64,000 bases of DNA from Symsagittifera roscoffensis (Eukaryota; Xenacoelomorpha; Acoela; Convolutidae), in assembly GCF_963678635.1 (NCBI RefSeq), contig NC_087067.1, forward strand, positions 42,310,696 through 42,374,695, in the 5' to 3' direction. The notes under the pieces are model-generated. The model worked only from the letters and a program-made list of their open reading frames with translations, was not told the origin of the DNA and made no database searches. Below, piece after piece: positions 1-11,240 of this stretch; positions within the stretch are counted from its first letter, which is position 1; each line of letters opens with the position of its first letter. A program made the translations under genes and the position numbers.

Positions 1-2009
1 AAATTTGGAAAAAAATAAAAACAATTGATTTCAAAAAAAAAAACAGTCGAAGAACACAACTACCCGCGTTTAGGAGCTCTTACTGTTTTTTTTTAGCGAA
101 CATTAAGCTGACAATACGTGAGAAGTTGCCCATTAAATGCAAAACAATCAAGAATGTCACAAGAAAAAGTATCATAAAATAAATTTAAACAAAGAAAAAA
201 TTTGAATTTTTACACCAAACTAACTTGAAATTGTGACCTAAATTAGGTTTAAAAATTGAAAAAATTTAAAAAACTAACAAATAAGTTGCTAGACCGATCG
301 AAAAGAAGTGCAAGATAACAAAAAAAAGAAATTATACAAATTTGGGGATATTAAATTCAAATATTACATTAGATCAACTATACTTGTAGATAGTAAATAA
401 GAATTAATTTCAAGCACAATGAAAGACCGCCAATTCACTATTCCTAATTTTTCACGGTACTCTTACTATCAGAGGCAGCTGTGGTACTTCTAGACCAAGT
501 GAGAAGAAGGAGCCTGTTAAAATTCGATTCATTTTAGAATTGCAGGAAAATTAGCAGAAAAACTAACTCCCGATTACAAAACACTTGCTTTCGCAAGCGT
601 AAAAATGAATGGTGGAAATAGTAGGAAAAACTTATTCAAAAACACCCTGAAGATAACATGACAACTGTGAACAAAAACCTACAAGCCGGCAAAGTAATCA
701 TTTCACTTCGATAAAAATTGGCGCAATCAGCTATAGTATAACAACTGTATGCAGAAAAAAACGTATTTAGTTGCTAAAAAACTACCACTGTTAAATAATC
801 ATCTTAAACTAATCATCTTTAGCCATCTTTTTAGCAGACTTCTGTACTTAAAATTTTTAGTACCCGGTTGCAAGTCGCTAGCTCCACGCAAGGAAAATCA
901 GCCTCTCAAAATGTGCGCTTCAAAAAAGTTGACTAAATCAATTAAAGACATAGCCAACATACAGTTGGAAACAAAATCAATGATCGCAAGCAAACAAAAA
1001 AAATGGTCTTTTGGTACTCAAATTCGATCACACTTTTCGTCATCAAGGGATACATTTTTCGTTCCGCTGAAAAATCTGAAACCTAAAATCCAATTTCGAA
1101 ATTGGAAGTAAATCACGTTTTTGTAATTTTTTCAATTTTTCTGTTCAACAGTGTAGTTTGCTTTCCTTTTAACAAAGGAAATGAATTGAACTTAAAAAAA
1201 ATCAAACCGCGAAAAAGTACAATTGAGCCTGAACAACTTTTAAAATTTTTCCTGAAAAAAAATCATCGTGACATATATAAGAGTCTGACCTACGTTCATC
1301 GAATCTTAATTGCCCTTGCGATTAGCAAGTTTTTTCAAATTGGAATATAGATTTTTTGGGTTAACAACTTGCTTAACATAATCAATCACATGAATAACTT
1401 GGTATCTTGGTTCATATTGAATTCGAGTTTCTAAGCGTATGGGGCACACATAATCTGGAGTGAATGAAAACATCTAGAATAGCAAAGCTCGTGGGTTTGA
1501 AACTGAGTACGACCTGTTTTTATTACACGGTAAATATTCCGTTTAAAATGGCTTATTATTAGTCTGTTTATTATTTTTGTCGAGCTTAGTTGCCACATCT
1601 TAGAGATTTTGTGGTAGCATTTTACTTGTAGTTTTTTTTTGTTTTCACTTTTTTGGCAATTTGTAATTCTACTGGCCTTGGCTTCGTGTATTTGTTTTTT
1701 CTTCTTTCTTTGCTTAGTTTCCTTGGAATTAGTGACTTTTTTTGGTTTGAAGGTCTCTTTTTCTTTCCTGTCTCCTAGATTGCAATGCTAGTTTTGTGGT
1801 ATCGCTTTGACTCTGTGTTTTCAATATTTGACCCTTTTGTCTCTAAGGGTCCTTTCCAATCGGCCTAGGGGGTAATGCCGTCGCTTTTACATCCTAAAGT
1901 CTGGAGTTCTTCTCTCGGCCGGGCCTTTTTTCTGTTTGAAATTTTTTTTCGGTTAAAAATGAACTGAATTTTTATTGTCTGCTGAAGTTTTGTCAGTTAA
2001 GTTGCCACA
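1..2009. repeat. Left copy of a long direct repeat (partner 23103-25516)
   Basis: The first 2.0 kb reappears in the same orientation at 23103-25516 with scattered substitutions and small indels. The partner carries about 440 extra bases (24330-24768), where this copy has only about 43 bp (1230-1272). The extra block is itself homologous to 3106-3545. Short open frames here (for example 749-1111 and 1102-1350) are not preserved in the partner, so I see no gene. The stretch 940-1330 is a minus-orientation copy of the dispersed family described at 2391-2800. Confidence 0.85.
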
Positions 2010-2390
2010 ATTAACACGCGAAATATTTCGTGCTATTAACGCGTAGGCGCCTACAGTGCTGGAATACAATGCAATATAATTGAAATTTAAAATGCTTTTT
2101 TTCCAAATTGGGTTGAATTGACGTGAAAGATGATGCAAAACAAATTGTTTACAATTTCAACAGAATTAATATGGTGCAACTTGTTTTTGGCAATTCGTGC
2201 CCAAAATTTTAATCCAAAAAAGGGATCTTTTTTGGATTTTTAGTCAATCGAAAGCTGCACCATAACTACTTATCATTGACATAATTAAATCAAAATGAGA
2301 TTTTTACGTAGTCAAACAAAATTTAAGAGGGGTGTATTCTCTAAAGACTTCAAGAGAAGACAAAAACTCTAAAGGTCATTTTGCAATTAG
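1266..2390. repeat. Deleted relic (U0) of the CK1-exon repeat unit
   Basis: Segments of 1424-1690 and 2140-2340 match 3594-3840 and 3868-4100 in the next unit, in the same order. The sequence then jumps at about 2345 straight to material matching 5125-5160, and at about 2390 to the start of the next unit. The part that would hold the casein kinase exon is therefore missing. I read it as an older copy of the same unit with internal deletions. Confidence 0.6.
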
Positions 2391-2800
2391 CGAACATCAA
2401 AAGTGTAAAGGTCACGAAAAACGTGATCGACTTCTAGTTTCGAAAGTGGAAATTAATTTTCACATTTGCCAGCGAAATAAAACTTCTACTTATTGATCCA
2501 GTTTTCTCAAATAGGGTTACTTTATGAAAATTTTTTCAATCATTAATTGTTCTAGAAATTCGAAGTACTTAAATCCATTCATTTTTTCTTCGAAAGTTGA
2601 GAAATTTTTAAAAAACAAGACTGTTTTTTTTTCTGTTTCCTTGCGTTCAACACTTCTCCAACTGTCAGTTGGCAATGTTTGGACATTTTTTCCTCAAAAT
2701 ATCTGTTTTTGGTGTTAAAGTGCAAAAAAAAAGAAATGGGTATTGATGACTTTTTTCAGGAAAGTCACGCAGGAAAATTTATATCATGCTCAAATTTGAT
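2391..2800 (+). repeat. Dispersed ancient repeat family, plus-orientation copy
   Basis: A recurring landmark, ACGTGATCGACTTCTAGT followed by TCGAAA, occurs here and at about 5971, 10154 and 21800, with a diverged form at 15323 and 20787. It occurs reverse-complemented near 1100, 24195, 26510 and 27680. Flanking text is also shared, including a GAGCC..GCTCTTATA segment upstream and a TTGCGTTCAAC..CAACTGTC segment downstream. The presence of both orientations points to an old non-autonomous transposable element rather than a simple tandem array. I cannot define its ends, and it encodes nothing I recognise. Confidence 0.6.
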
Positions 2801-4232
2801 TTTATGAATTTAGAATAATGAAAAACGTTTTAAAATGTTCTATCATTTTTTGGTTTCCTTGTTCTTTTCCAACTGTCTGTTGGCTATGTTTTAGATATAC
2901 AGACTGAATGGTTCTCTCAAATGAAGAAATTCAGTATGAAAGAACACCGAAAGAAAGAAGCACTCTTCTCAATACAGCACAACTAAAAAGAACAGAACAG
3001 AAAACCCTGTTCTAGCCCTAACCCACAAAGAAACTCACTTTAAGTCCACTTCTTTCTACCCTCTAGAGCAAGCTGTCAAATATAGTGTTTTATCTAAGGG
3101 GGTGTCACTCATAAGTATGTTCATAAAGATTGAAGAGAAAGTTTACCAAGCATTCTAGCTGAAAATGATGGTAAACTAGCTAATACTAATCGTCTGCCAA
3201 TTTCACATATCGGCATCTTCATTTGCGTGATGACTAGACGAAAAACGGCTGAAAATCAGAAACATACTTAGGAAGACAGCGCCCATTAAATGACATCATT
3301 AAGTGTTTCAACATTGTTTGGCGAAAGTTACACAAAGAGTATCTTCTTTCTCAATTGAAGGGAGTTGAACAAGCTTTTGTGGTCTTTGAAATTGAGTATT
3401 TCAAATTCAAGTTGACATGATAAAAAAAAGCTTGTTCTGCTCTGCTTAATTTTTACCAATTGATTTAAAATTCTGGTCAACAGCTCAAAATTTCCTAATA
3501 ATTATACAGGAAAGTCTGAAACATAATAAGCTTTTACTTATTACTATATAAGAGTCCGACCTACGTTCATCGAATCTTAATTGCCCTAGTAAGCGTATGG
3601 GGCACACATAATCTGGAGTGAATGAAAACATCTGGAATAGCAAAGCTCGTGGGTTTGAAACTGAGTACGACCTGTTTTTATTACACGGTAAATATTCCAT
3701 TTAAAAATGGCTTATTATTAGTCTGTTTAATATTTTTGTCGAGCTTAGTTGCCACATTTTAGAGATTTTGTGGTAGCATTTTACTTGTAGTTTTTTTTTG
3801 GCAATTTGTAATTCTACTGGCCTTGGCTTCGTGTATTTGTTTTTTGGGTTGAATTGAAGTGAAAATTGATGCAAAAGAAAATTGTTTACAATTTCAACAG
3901 AATTAATATGGTGGAACTTGTTTTTGGCAATTCAATTCAAAAGGGATTGTTTTTGGCCCAAAATTTCAATCCAAAAGGGATCTTTTTTGGATTTTTAGTC
4001 AAACGAAAACTGCACCATAACTACTTATCATTGACATAATTAAATCAAAGTGAGATTTTTACGTAGCCAAAAAAAATTTAAGAGGGGTGTATTCTCTAAA
4101 ACAAATTGCGCGAAACTTTTAAAAATCGTTTTTGAATGTAGAATTGGTGTTTTATGTAGTAAAAATCAATTTTTTTTTGTGTATCAAACAAAAATAAATA
4201 ATTAATACAATGCTTTGGTGAATATACTTTGG

Positions 4233-4383
4233 CGAAGAGGCCCCAGACTACATGTACTTGAGATAGCTGTTCCGCATCCTGTTCCGAACCCTCAACAACC
4301 AGTACGACTACATGTTAGACTGGACCATGCTCCGACAGCAGAGGTCAGGTAGACAAGAGCCAGTTCCCATGCAGAGTTCCCAG
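4233..4383 (+). pseudogene. Casein kinase I alpha-like pseudo-exon (5'-truncated copy)
   Basis: This is a copy of the CK1 exon at 8366-8569. It begins only at the codons for EEAPDYMYL because a ~630-bp deletion removed the acceptor and first ~53 bases. A CAG-to-TAG change creates a stop at 4264-4266, and further missense changes follow (Phe to Leu at 4315-4317, Gly to Arg near 4350). The 3' splice donor (CAG|GTATGC at 4381-4389) is intact. With no acceptor it should not be spliced as an internal exon, so it is best read as a dead duplicate. Confidence 0.85.
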
Positions 4384-4495
4384 GTATGCCCAAATTAGAG
4401 ATCCAGGTATGCTCAATTTAGAGATCTAGTTGTGCTCAATTTAGAGAGCCAGGTATGCTCAATTTAGAGATCCAGGTATGCTCAATTTATGAGCA
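4381..4495 (+). repeat. 23-bp splice-donor-like tandem array (pseudo-exon copy)
   Basis: Five consecutive 23-bp units follow the pseudo-exon. The donor dinucleotide GT occurs in register at 4384, 4407, 4453 and 4476; the unit at 4430 has TT instead. The unit consensus contains CCAGGTATGC and CTCAATTTAGAGA. The same array with the same defective third unit follows the intact exon at 8567-8681, so the array predates the duplication. Confidence 0.8.
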
Positions 4496-7400
4496 ACAGA
4501 CTAAAAACACAATGCCAATTAATTCTACTTTCATACAGGTTTCGACACCTTATAAACATCATAAGTCTCTTCTGAACGCCTAAATGTTAATAGATTTTAA
4601 ACTTCTTAATTACGGGTCGAGTCTTTCCAGTCCGAACTACCATCTTTTTAAAATCTAATGTGGAAAATGATTGAAAAGGACTGTTCCGAATGTTCCAAAT
4701 GCCGTATTGTTTTAGGCTATTGCCAGCTCAAACAACGGAGCAAAAACTGCTCATTCAGACCAAAGAAATAAGTAAAAATTGACCGCTTTACAATCGATTA
4801 GTTGTCGTTACCATCTCTGTTCATATATACCATAACAACACGCCACTGACTTAAAACATAGTTTGAAACCAATCATTGCATATTCTGAATACCGTCTGAA
4901 CCGTTTAAATATCTGTGAATGGTATGAAAGCAATGTATTGTGCTTTTAATTTTGTAGTTGCTTAATCGAGTTAGCTGCTGAGGAACAAAAACATGTTTCT
5001 TGCGGCGTCAGAATATTCAAAACTTTGAAGCTATAATTATTTGAGAACATATTTATTATTTTGTGAACAAATGACGCAAAAATGAAGTTGCTATGGTAAC
5101 ATATTTGCATTTGAGCCTGGAGTTCAAGAGAAGACAAAAACTCTAAAAGTCATTTTGCAATCAGAAGTTAGTCAAACAAAGGAACCTTGACATGTGTTAT
5201 TGGAATGTATGTGTATCTATACCAGGAAATGAAAATAGAACTGAAAATTATGGTGGTAAAATGAAGCAAGTCTATGGAAATTTATAATGTTACATGAAAG
5301 TAGTGTTTAATAATGGGCCAGTGAAGAGTAAAGAAGTTACGCTGGTGTTTGTGTTTGTTTCAGATTGAGTTATCGTCACCTCAGTTCCTCCAGATTTATT
5401 AGTTAATGTTTTTAAACAGTGAGTATAGCTGATTGTTTTGTTTTCCAAAATTTGCTGAAAAGTGTTCTAAACAGTGAGTATAGCTGATTGTTTTGTTTTC
5501 TAAAATTTGCTGAAAAGAGTCCGATCAATATTAGTCTAAAATCAGTAATTATTGCAGTTTTTCTAGAATTTATTTAACTCTAAAAACAATCTAGAAGACC
5601 TGCATTGTCCTTAGTTTGTAACGGCTAAAACTCAATTCAATGATGTTTGAAACTTTATTGAAGTTGGGCCTCTTGCATTTTAGAGGTTCTAACATGCCAA
5701 ATCAAGCTGTGCTGGCCTTTTTATCTCGCGTAAAAGCAGATTCTCAATGCTGAAACCCCCTTCGAAACCCTCTTTTTAAGAGTAATGAATGTAATGAAGA
5801 CTCTTATATAAGTCTTGGTGATTTTGATAGTTTGTTTTTTCACGAAAAGGTCTTGAAATTTTTGTTCACGCTTATTTTGATTTTTTTTATTTGTAATTTT
5901 CTTAAATTCAGTGCATTTCCATTGTTAAAAGGAAGGCAAAATCATTAGCGAACATCAAAAGTGTAAAAGTCGCGAAAAACGTGATCGACTTCTAGTTTCG
6001 AAAGTGGAAATTAATTTTCACATTTGCCAGCGAAATAAAACTTCTACTTATTGATCCAGTTTTCTCAAATAGGGTTACTTTATGAAAATTTTTTCAATCA
6101 TTAGTTGTTCTAGAAATTCGAAGTACTTAAATCCATTCATTTTTTCTTCGAAAGTTGAGAAATTTTTAAAAAACAAGACTGTTTTTTTCTGTTTCCTTGC
6201 GTTCAACACTTCTCCAACTGTCAGTTGGCAATGTTTGGACATTTTTTCCTCAAAATATCTGTTTTTGGTGTTAAAGTGCAAAAAAAAGAAATGGGTATTG
6301 ATGACTTTTTTCAGGAAAGTCACGCAGGAAAATTTATATCATGCTCAAATTTGATTTTATGAATTTAGAATGTTGAAAAACGTTTTAAAATGTTCTATCA
6401 TTTTTTGGTTTCCTTGTTCTTTTCCAACTGTCTGTTGGCTATGTTTTAGATATACAGACTGAATGGTTCTCTCAAATGAAGAAATTCAGTATGAAAGAAC
6501 ACCGAAAGAAAGAAGCACTCTTCTCAATACAGCACAACTAAAAAGAACAGAACAGAAAACCCTGTTCTAGCCCTAACCCACAAAGAAACTCACTTTAAGT
6601 CCACTTCTTTCTACCCTCTAGAGCAAGCTGTCAAATATAGTGTTTTATCTAAGGGGGTGTCACTCATAAGTATGTTCATAAAGATTGAAGAGAAAGTTTA
6701 CCAAGCATTCTAGCTGAAAATGATGGTAAACTAGCTAATACTAATCGTCTGCCAATTTCACATATCGGCATCTTCATTTGCGTGATGACTAGACGAAAAA
6801 CGGCTGAAAATCAGAAACATACTTAGGAAGACAGCGCCCATTAAATGACATCATTAAGTATTTCAACATTGTTTGGCGAAAGTTACACAAAGAGTATCTT
6901 CTTTCTCAATTGAAGGGAGTTGAACAAGCTTTTGTGGTCTTTGAAATTGAGTATTTCAAATTCAAGTTGACATGATAAAAAAAGCTTGTTCTGCTCTGCT
7001 TAATTTTTACCAATTGATTTAAAATTCTGGTCAACAGCTCAAAATTTCCTAATAATTATACAGGAAAGTCTGAAACATAATAAGCTTTTACTTATTACTA
7101 TATAAGAGTCCGACCTACGTTCATCGAATCTTAATTGCCCTAGTAAGCGTATGGGGCACACATAATCTGGAGTGAATGAAAACATCTGGAATAGCAAACC
7201 TCGTGGGTTTGAAACTGAGTACGACCTGTTTTTATTACACGGTAAATATTCCGTTTAAAAATGGCTTATTATTAGTCTGTTTAATATTTTTGTCGAGCTT
7301 AGTTGCCACATTTTAGAGATTTTGTGGTAGCATTTTACTTGTAGTTTTTTTTTGGCAATTTGTAATTCTACTGGCCTTGGCTTCGTGTATTTGTTTTTTG

Positions 7401-8224
7401 GGTTGAATTGAAGTGAAAATTGATGCAAAAGAAAATTGTTTACAATTTCAACAGAATTAATATGGTGCAACTTGTTTTTGGCAATTCAATTCAAAAGGGA
7501 TTGTTTTTGGCCCAAAATTTTAATCCAAAAGGGATCTTTTTTGGATTTTTAGTCAAACGAAAACTGCACCATAACTACTTATCATTGACATAATTAAATC
7601 AAAGTGAGATTTTTACGTAGCCAAAAAAAATTTAAGAGGGGTGTATTCTCTAAAACAAATTGCGCGAAACTTTTAAAAATCGTTTTTGAATGTAGAATTG
7701 GTGTTTTATGTAGTAAAAATCAATTTTCTTTTTGTGTATCAAACAAAAATAAATAATTAACACAATGTTTTGGCGAATATACTTTTCTACAATTCTTTTT
7801 GGGCTACAAAACGGGCTGTTTCATATAATTATGTCAGTGATTGACTAAAACAGCCAAAAATGATCCCTTTTTAAGGTAAAATTTTGGGCCTGAGATTTGC
7901 AAAACAAAACATATTGCACCATTTTAATTCTGCTGAAGTCCTAAGCAATTCTCGGTTTAATCATTTTGCACCTAAAGACAACTCAGTTTGAAAAAAAAAG
8001 AGTTTTAAATTTCTAAGTTTGATGCGTTTTGCCCGAAAAGTTTAAATCAGCACTGTTTTTAATGCGCTCAAGAAATGTCCAAATTGAATTACAGCAAGAT
8101 ACTTTTGGTTTTGAATACGTTACTAGACGCAAAGATCATCCTTTTGTACTTGGCATAATCTTTATTTTGAAAATTTATTATTTCCCAGTTGTTGTTTCCA
8201 AAATCTGTTTTAAAGACGTTGAAG

Positions 8225-8255
8225 GGCAGTAGGAACATTCAGGGCTTCGCCTTGA
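8225..8255. repeat. Short dispersed motif shared with 34849-34879
   Basis: The 31-bp stretch containing GGAACATTCA and GGCTTCGCC recurs at 34849-34879 with three transitions or transversions. It lies about 110 bp upstream of the CK1 exon here and in intergenic DNA downstream of the gypsy element there. Its nature is unknown. Confidence 0.5.
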
Positions 8256-8365
8256 GCTGAGCAAAATAAATATGAACTCAAAATTCAGATTTTGTTTTGA
8301 TTATTTTGGTTAAATTTTTTTAGGTTAATTTATTTTGATATTCATAAGTTTCGTCTGTGATGTAG

Positions 8366-8569
8366 GGATTTCCGGCGGAGTTCGGCATGTTCTTGAACTA
8401 CTGCAAGCACCTTCGCTTCGAAGAGGCCCCAGACTACATGTACTTGAGACAGCTGTTCCGCATCCTGTTCCGAACCCTCAACCACCAGTACGACTACATG
8501 TTCGACTGGACCATGCTCCGACAGCAGAGGTCAGGTGGACAAGAGCCAGTTCCCACGCAGAGTTCCCAG
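8366..8569 (+). CDS. Casein kinase I alpha-like, C-terminal kinase-domain exon (partial gene)
   Basis: A 204-bp open exon (68 codons, phase 0 at both ends) lies between an AG acceptor (8364-8365) and a GT donor (8570-8571). It encodes the end of a casein kinase I catalytic domain, starting [13 protein letters not shown], continuing through [17 protein letters not shown] and [13 protein letters not shown], then a Gln/Ser-rich tail ending QSSQ. These blocks are highly conserved in animal CK1 alpha, a constitutive Ser/Thr kinase of Wnt/beta-catenin and Hedgehog signalling. Family identity is recognised from memory; paralogue assignment (alpha versus delta/epsilon) is inferred from FPAEF and the DWTML end. 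The catalytic core exons are not in the window, so the rest of the gene would lie to the left or be absent. GC content and codon purity contrast sharply with the surrounding AT-rich DNA. Whether it is still expressed is unknown, but it has no stop or frameshift, unlike its duplicate at 4233-4383. Confidence 0.85.
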
Positions 8570-8681
8570 GTATGCCCAATTTAGAGATCCAGGTCTGCTC
8601 AATTTAGAGATCTAATTGTGCTCAATTTAGAGAGCCAGGTATGCTCAATTTAGAGATCCAGGTATGCTCAATTTATGAGCA
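8567..8681 (+). repeat. 23-bp tandem array of splice-donor-like units
   Basis: The exon's own donor (CAG|GTATGC) is the first of five 23-bp units. GT falls at 8570, 8593, 8639 and 8662, each preceded by AG or CAG; the unit at 8616 has TT. Units read roughly CCAGGTATGC-TCAATTTAGAGAT. The downstream donors are non-equivalent in frame because 23 is not a multiple of three, and an in-frame TAG occurs within five codons of the first donor. Use of any later donor would therefore end the protein. Confidence 0.85.
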
Positions 8682-8724
8682 ACAGACTAAAAACACAATG
8701 CCATTTAATTCTACTTTCATACAG

Positions 8725-8757
8725 GTTTCGACACCTTATGAACATCATAAGTCATAA
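8725..8757 (+). CDS. Candidate alternative terminal exon of the CK1-like gene
   Basis: The acceptor-like sequence TTTCATACAG (8715-8724) is followed in phase 0 by ten codons (VSTPYEHHKS) and TAA. Joining to the exon at 8366-8569 would need a 155-bp intron and gives a short C-terminal tail. The corresponding copy in U1 keeps the acceptor but differs in length before its stop. This rests only on splice-signal and frame compatibility; I have no family support for this tail. Confidence 0.25.
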   Translation, partial: VSTPYEHHKS

Positions 8758-9537
8758 ATGTTATTAGATTTTAAACTTTTTAATTACGGGTCGAGTCTTT
8801 CCAGTCCGAACTACCATCTCTTTTAAATCTGATGTGGAAAGTGATTGAAAAGGACTGTTCCGAATGTTCCAAATGCCGTATTATTTTAGGCTATTGCCAG
8901 CTCAAACAACGGAGCAAAAGCTGCTCATTCAGACCAAAGAAGTAAGTAAAAATTGACCGCTTTACAATCGATTAGTTGTCGTTACCATCTCTGTTCATAT
9001 ATACCATAACAACACGCCACTGACTTAAAACATGGTTTGAAACCAATCATTGCATAATCTGAATACCGTCTGAAGCGTTTAAATATCTGTGAATGGTATG
9101 AAAGCAACGTATTGTGCTTTTAATTTTGTAGTTGCTTAATCGAGTTTGCTACTGAGGAACGAAAACATGTTTCTTGCGGCGTCAGAATATTCAAAACTTT
9201 GAAGCTATAATTATTCGAGAACATATTTATTATTTTGTGAACAAATGACGCAAAAATGAAGTTGCTATGGTAACATATTTGCATTTGAGCCTGGAGTTCA
9301 AGAGAAGACAAAAACTCTAAAAGTCATTTTGCAATCAGAAGTTAGTCAAACAAAGGAACCTTGACATGTGTTATTGGAATGTATGTGTATCTATACCAGG
9401 AAATGAAAATAGAACTGAAAATTATGGTGGTAAAATGAAGCAAGTCTATGGAAATTTATAATGTTACATGAAAGTAGTGTTTAATAATGGGCCAGTGAAG
9501 AGTAAAGAAGTTACGCTGGTGTTTGTGTTTGTTTCAG

Positions 9538-9576
9538 ATTGAGTTATCGTCACCTCAGTTCCTCCAGATTTATTAG
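9538..9576 (+). CDS. Second candidate terminal exon of the CK1-like gene
   Basis: A good acceptor with a T-rich tract (TTTGTGTTTGTTTCAG, ending at 9537) is followed in phase 0 by twelve codons (IELSSPQFLQIY) and TAG. The same sequence occurs unchanged in U1 near 5361-5399. Joined to 8366-8569 this implies a 968-bp intron. It is an alternative to the exon proposed at 8725; transcript evidence is needed to choose either. Confidence 0.25.
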   Translation: MELSSPQFLQIY

Positions 9577-10119
9577 TTAATGTTTTTAAACAGTGAGTAT
9601 AGCTGATTGTTTTGTTTTCCAAAATTTGCTGAAAAGTGTTCTAAACAGTGAGTATAGCTGATTGTTTTGTTTTCTAAAATTTGCTGAAAAGAGTCCGATC
9701 AATATTAGTCTAAAATCAGTAATTATTGCAGTTTTTCTAGAATTTATTTAACTCTAAAAACAATCTAGAAGACCTGCATTGTCCTTAGTTTGTAACGGCT
9801 AAAACTCAATTCAATGATGTTTGAAACTTTATTGAAGTTGGGCCTCTTGCATTTTAGAGGTTCTAACATGCCGAATCAAGCTGTGCTGGCCTTTTTATCT
9901 CGCGTAAAAGCAGCTTCTCAATGCTGGAACCCCCTTCGAAACCCTCTTTTTAAGAGTATTAAATGTAATGAAGACTCTTATATAAGTCTTGGTGATTTTG
10001 ATTGTTTGTTTTTTCACGAAAAGGTCTTAAAATTTTTGTTCACGCTTACTTTGATTTTTTTTTATTTGTAATTTTTTTAACCTCAGTGCATTTCCATTTT
10101 TAAAAGGAAGTCAAAATCC

Positions 10120-11240
10120 TCTAGCGAACAGCAAAAATGTAAAGGTCACGAAAAACGTGATCGACTTCTAGTTTCGAAAGTGGAAATTAATATTCACATT
10201 TGCCAGCGAAAAAAAAATTGCTACTTATTGATCCAGTTTTCTTAAATAGGGTTACTTTTATGAAAAATTTTTCAATCACGAATTGTTCTAGAAATTTGAA
10301 GTGCTTAAGTCCATCCATTTTTTCTTCGAAACTTGAGAGATTTTCAAAAAACAAGACTGTTTTTTTCTGTTTCCTTGCGTTCAACACTTCTCCATCTGTC
10401 AGTTGGCAATGTTTGGACATTTTTTCCTCAAAATATCTGTTTTTGGTGTTAAAGTGCAGAAAAAAAGAAATGGGTATTAATGATTTAATTCAGGAAAGTC
10501 ACGCAGGAAAATTTATATCACGCTCAATTTTGATTTTATGATATTCGAATGTTGAAAAACGTTTTGAAATGTTCTATCATTTTTTGGTTTCCTTGTTCTT
10601 TTCTAAATGTCTGTTGGCCATGTTTTAGATATACAGACTGAATGGTGCTCTCAAATGAGGAAATTCAGTATGAAAGAACACCGAAAGAAACAAGCACTCG
10701 TCTCAATACAGCACAACTAAAAAGAACAGAACAGAAAACGCTGTTCTAGCCCTAACCCACAAAGAAACTCACTTTAAGTCCACTTCTTTCTGCCTTCTCG
10801 AGCAAACTGTCAAATATAGTGTTTTATCTAAGGGTGTGTCACTCATAAGTATGTTCATAAAGATTGAAGAGAAAGTTTACTAAGCATTCTAGCTGAAAAT
10901 GATGGAAAACTAGCTAATATTAATCGTCTGCCAATTTCACATATCGGCATCCTCATTTTCGTGATGACTAGACAAAAAACGGTTGAAAATCAGAAACATA
11001 CTTAGGAAGACAGCGCCCATTAAATGACATCATTAAGTGTTTCACCATTGTTTGGCGAAAGTTACACGAACAGTATCTTCTTTCTCAATTGAAGGGAGTA
11101 GAACAAGCTTTTGTGGCCTTTGAAATTGAGTATTTCAAATTCAAGTTGATGTGATAAAAAAAGCTTGTTCTGCTCGGCTTAATTTTTGCCAATTGATTCA
11201 AAGTTCTGGTCAACAGCTCAAAATTTCCTAATAATTATAC
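10120..11240. repeat. Truncated third unit U3
   Basis: This aligns to the first ~1.1 kb of units U1 and U2 (2391-3505 and 5943-7060), with more substitutions. Homology stops abruptly after the sequence ATAATTATAC near 11240, just before a poly-C tract. No kinase exon is present in this copy. Confidence 0.8.

Larger units (their letters stand above)
2391..5942. repeat. Segmental repeat unit U1 (about 3.55 kb)
   Basis: This stretch is repeated head to tail by 5943-10119, with high identity through both non-coding DNA and the CK1-exon segment. Relative to the next unit it lacks about 630 bp between positions equivalent to 7786 and 8419. That deletion removes the splice acceptor and first ~53 bases of the kinase exon. 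Apart from the pseudo-exon at 4233-4383 I see no coding sequence in it. Confidence 0.85.
5943..10119. repeat. Segmental repeat unit U2 (about 4.18 kb)
   Basis: This is a head-to-tail copy of 2391-5942 and the most complete version of the unit. It starts at the same landmark (a GCGAACATCAAAAGTG-type sequence) and keeps the full kinase exon at 8366-8569. Roughly 630 bp (7786-8419) have no counterpart in U1. The rest is AT-rich and non-coding. Confidence 0.85.

Noticed and set aside
749-1350. Two plus-strand ORFs (120 and 82 codons)
   Set aside because: The duplicate at 23850-24330 breaks both frames, composition is Lys/Phe-rich as expected from AT-rich DNA, and no motif is seen.
9814-10071. 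85-codon ORF in unit U2
   Set aside because: The matching sequence in U1 has a stop and the frame is not conserved. It lies in the dispersed repeat family.
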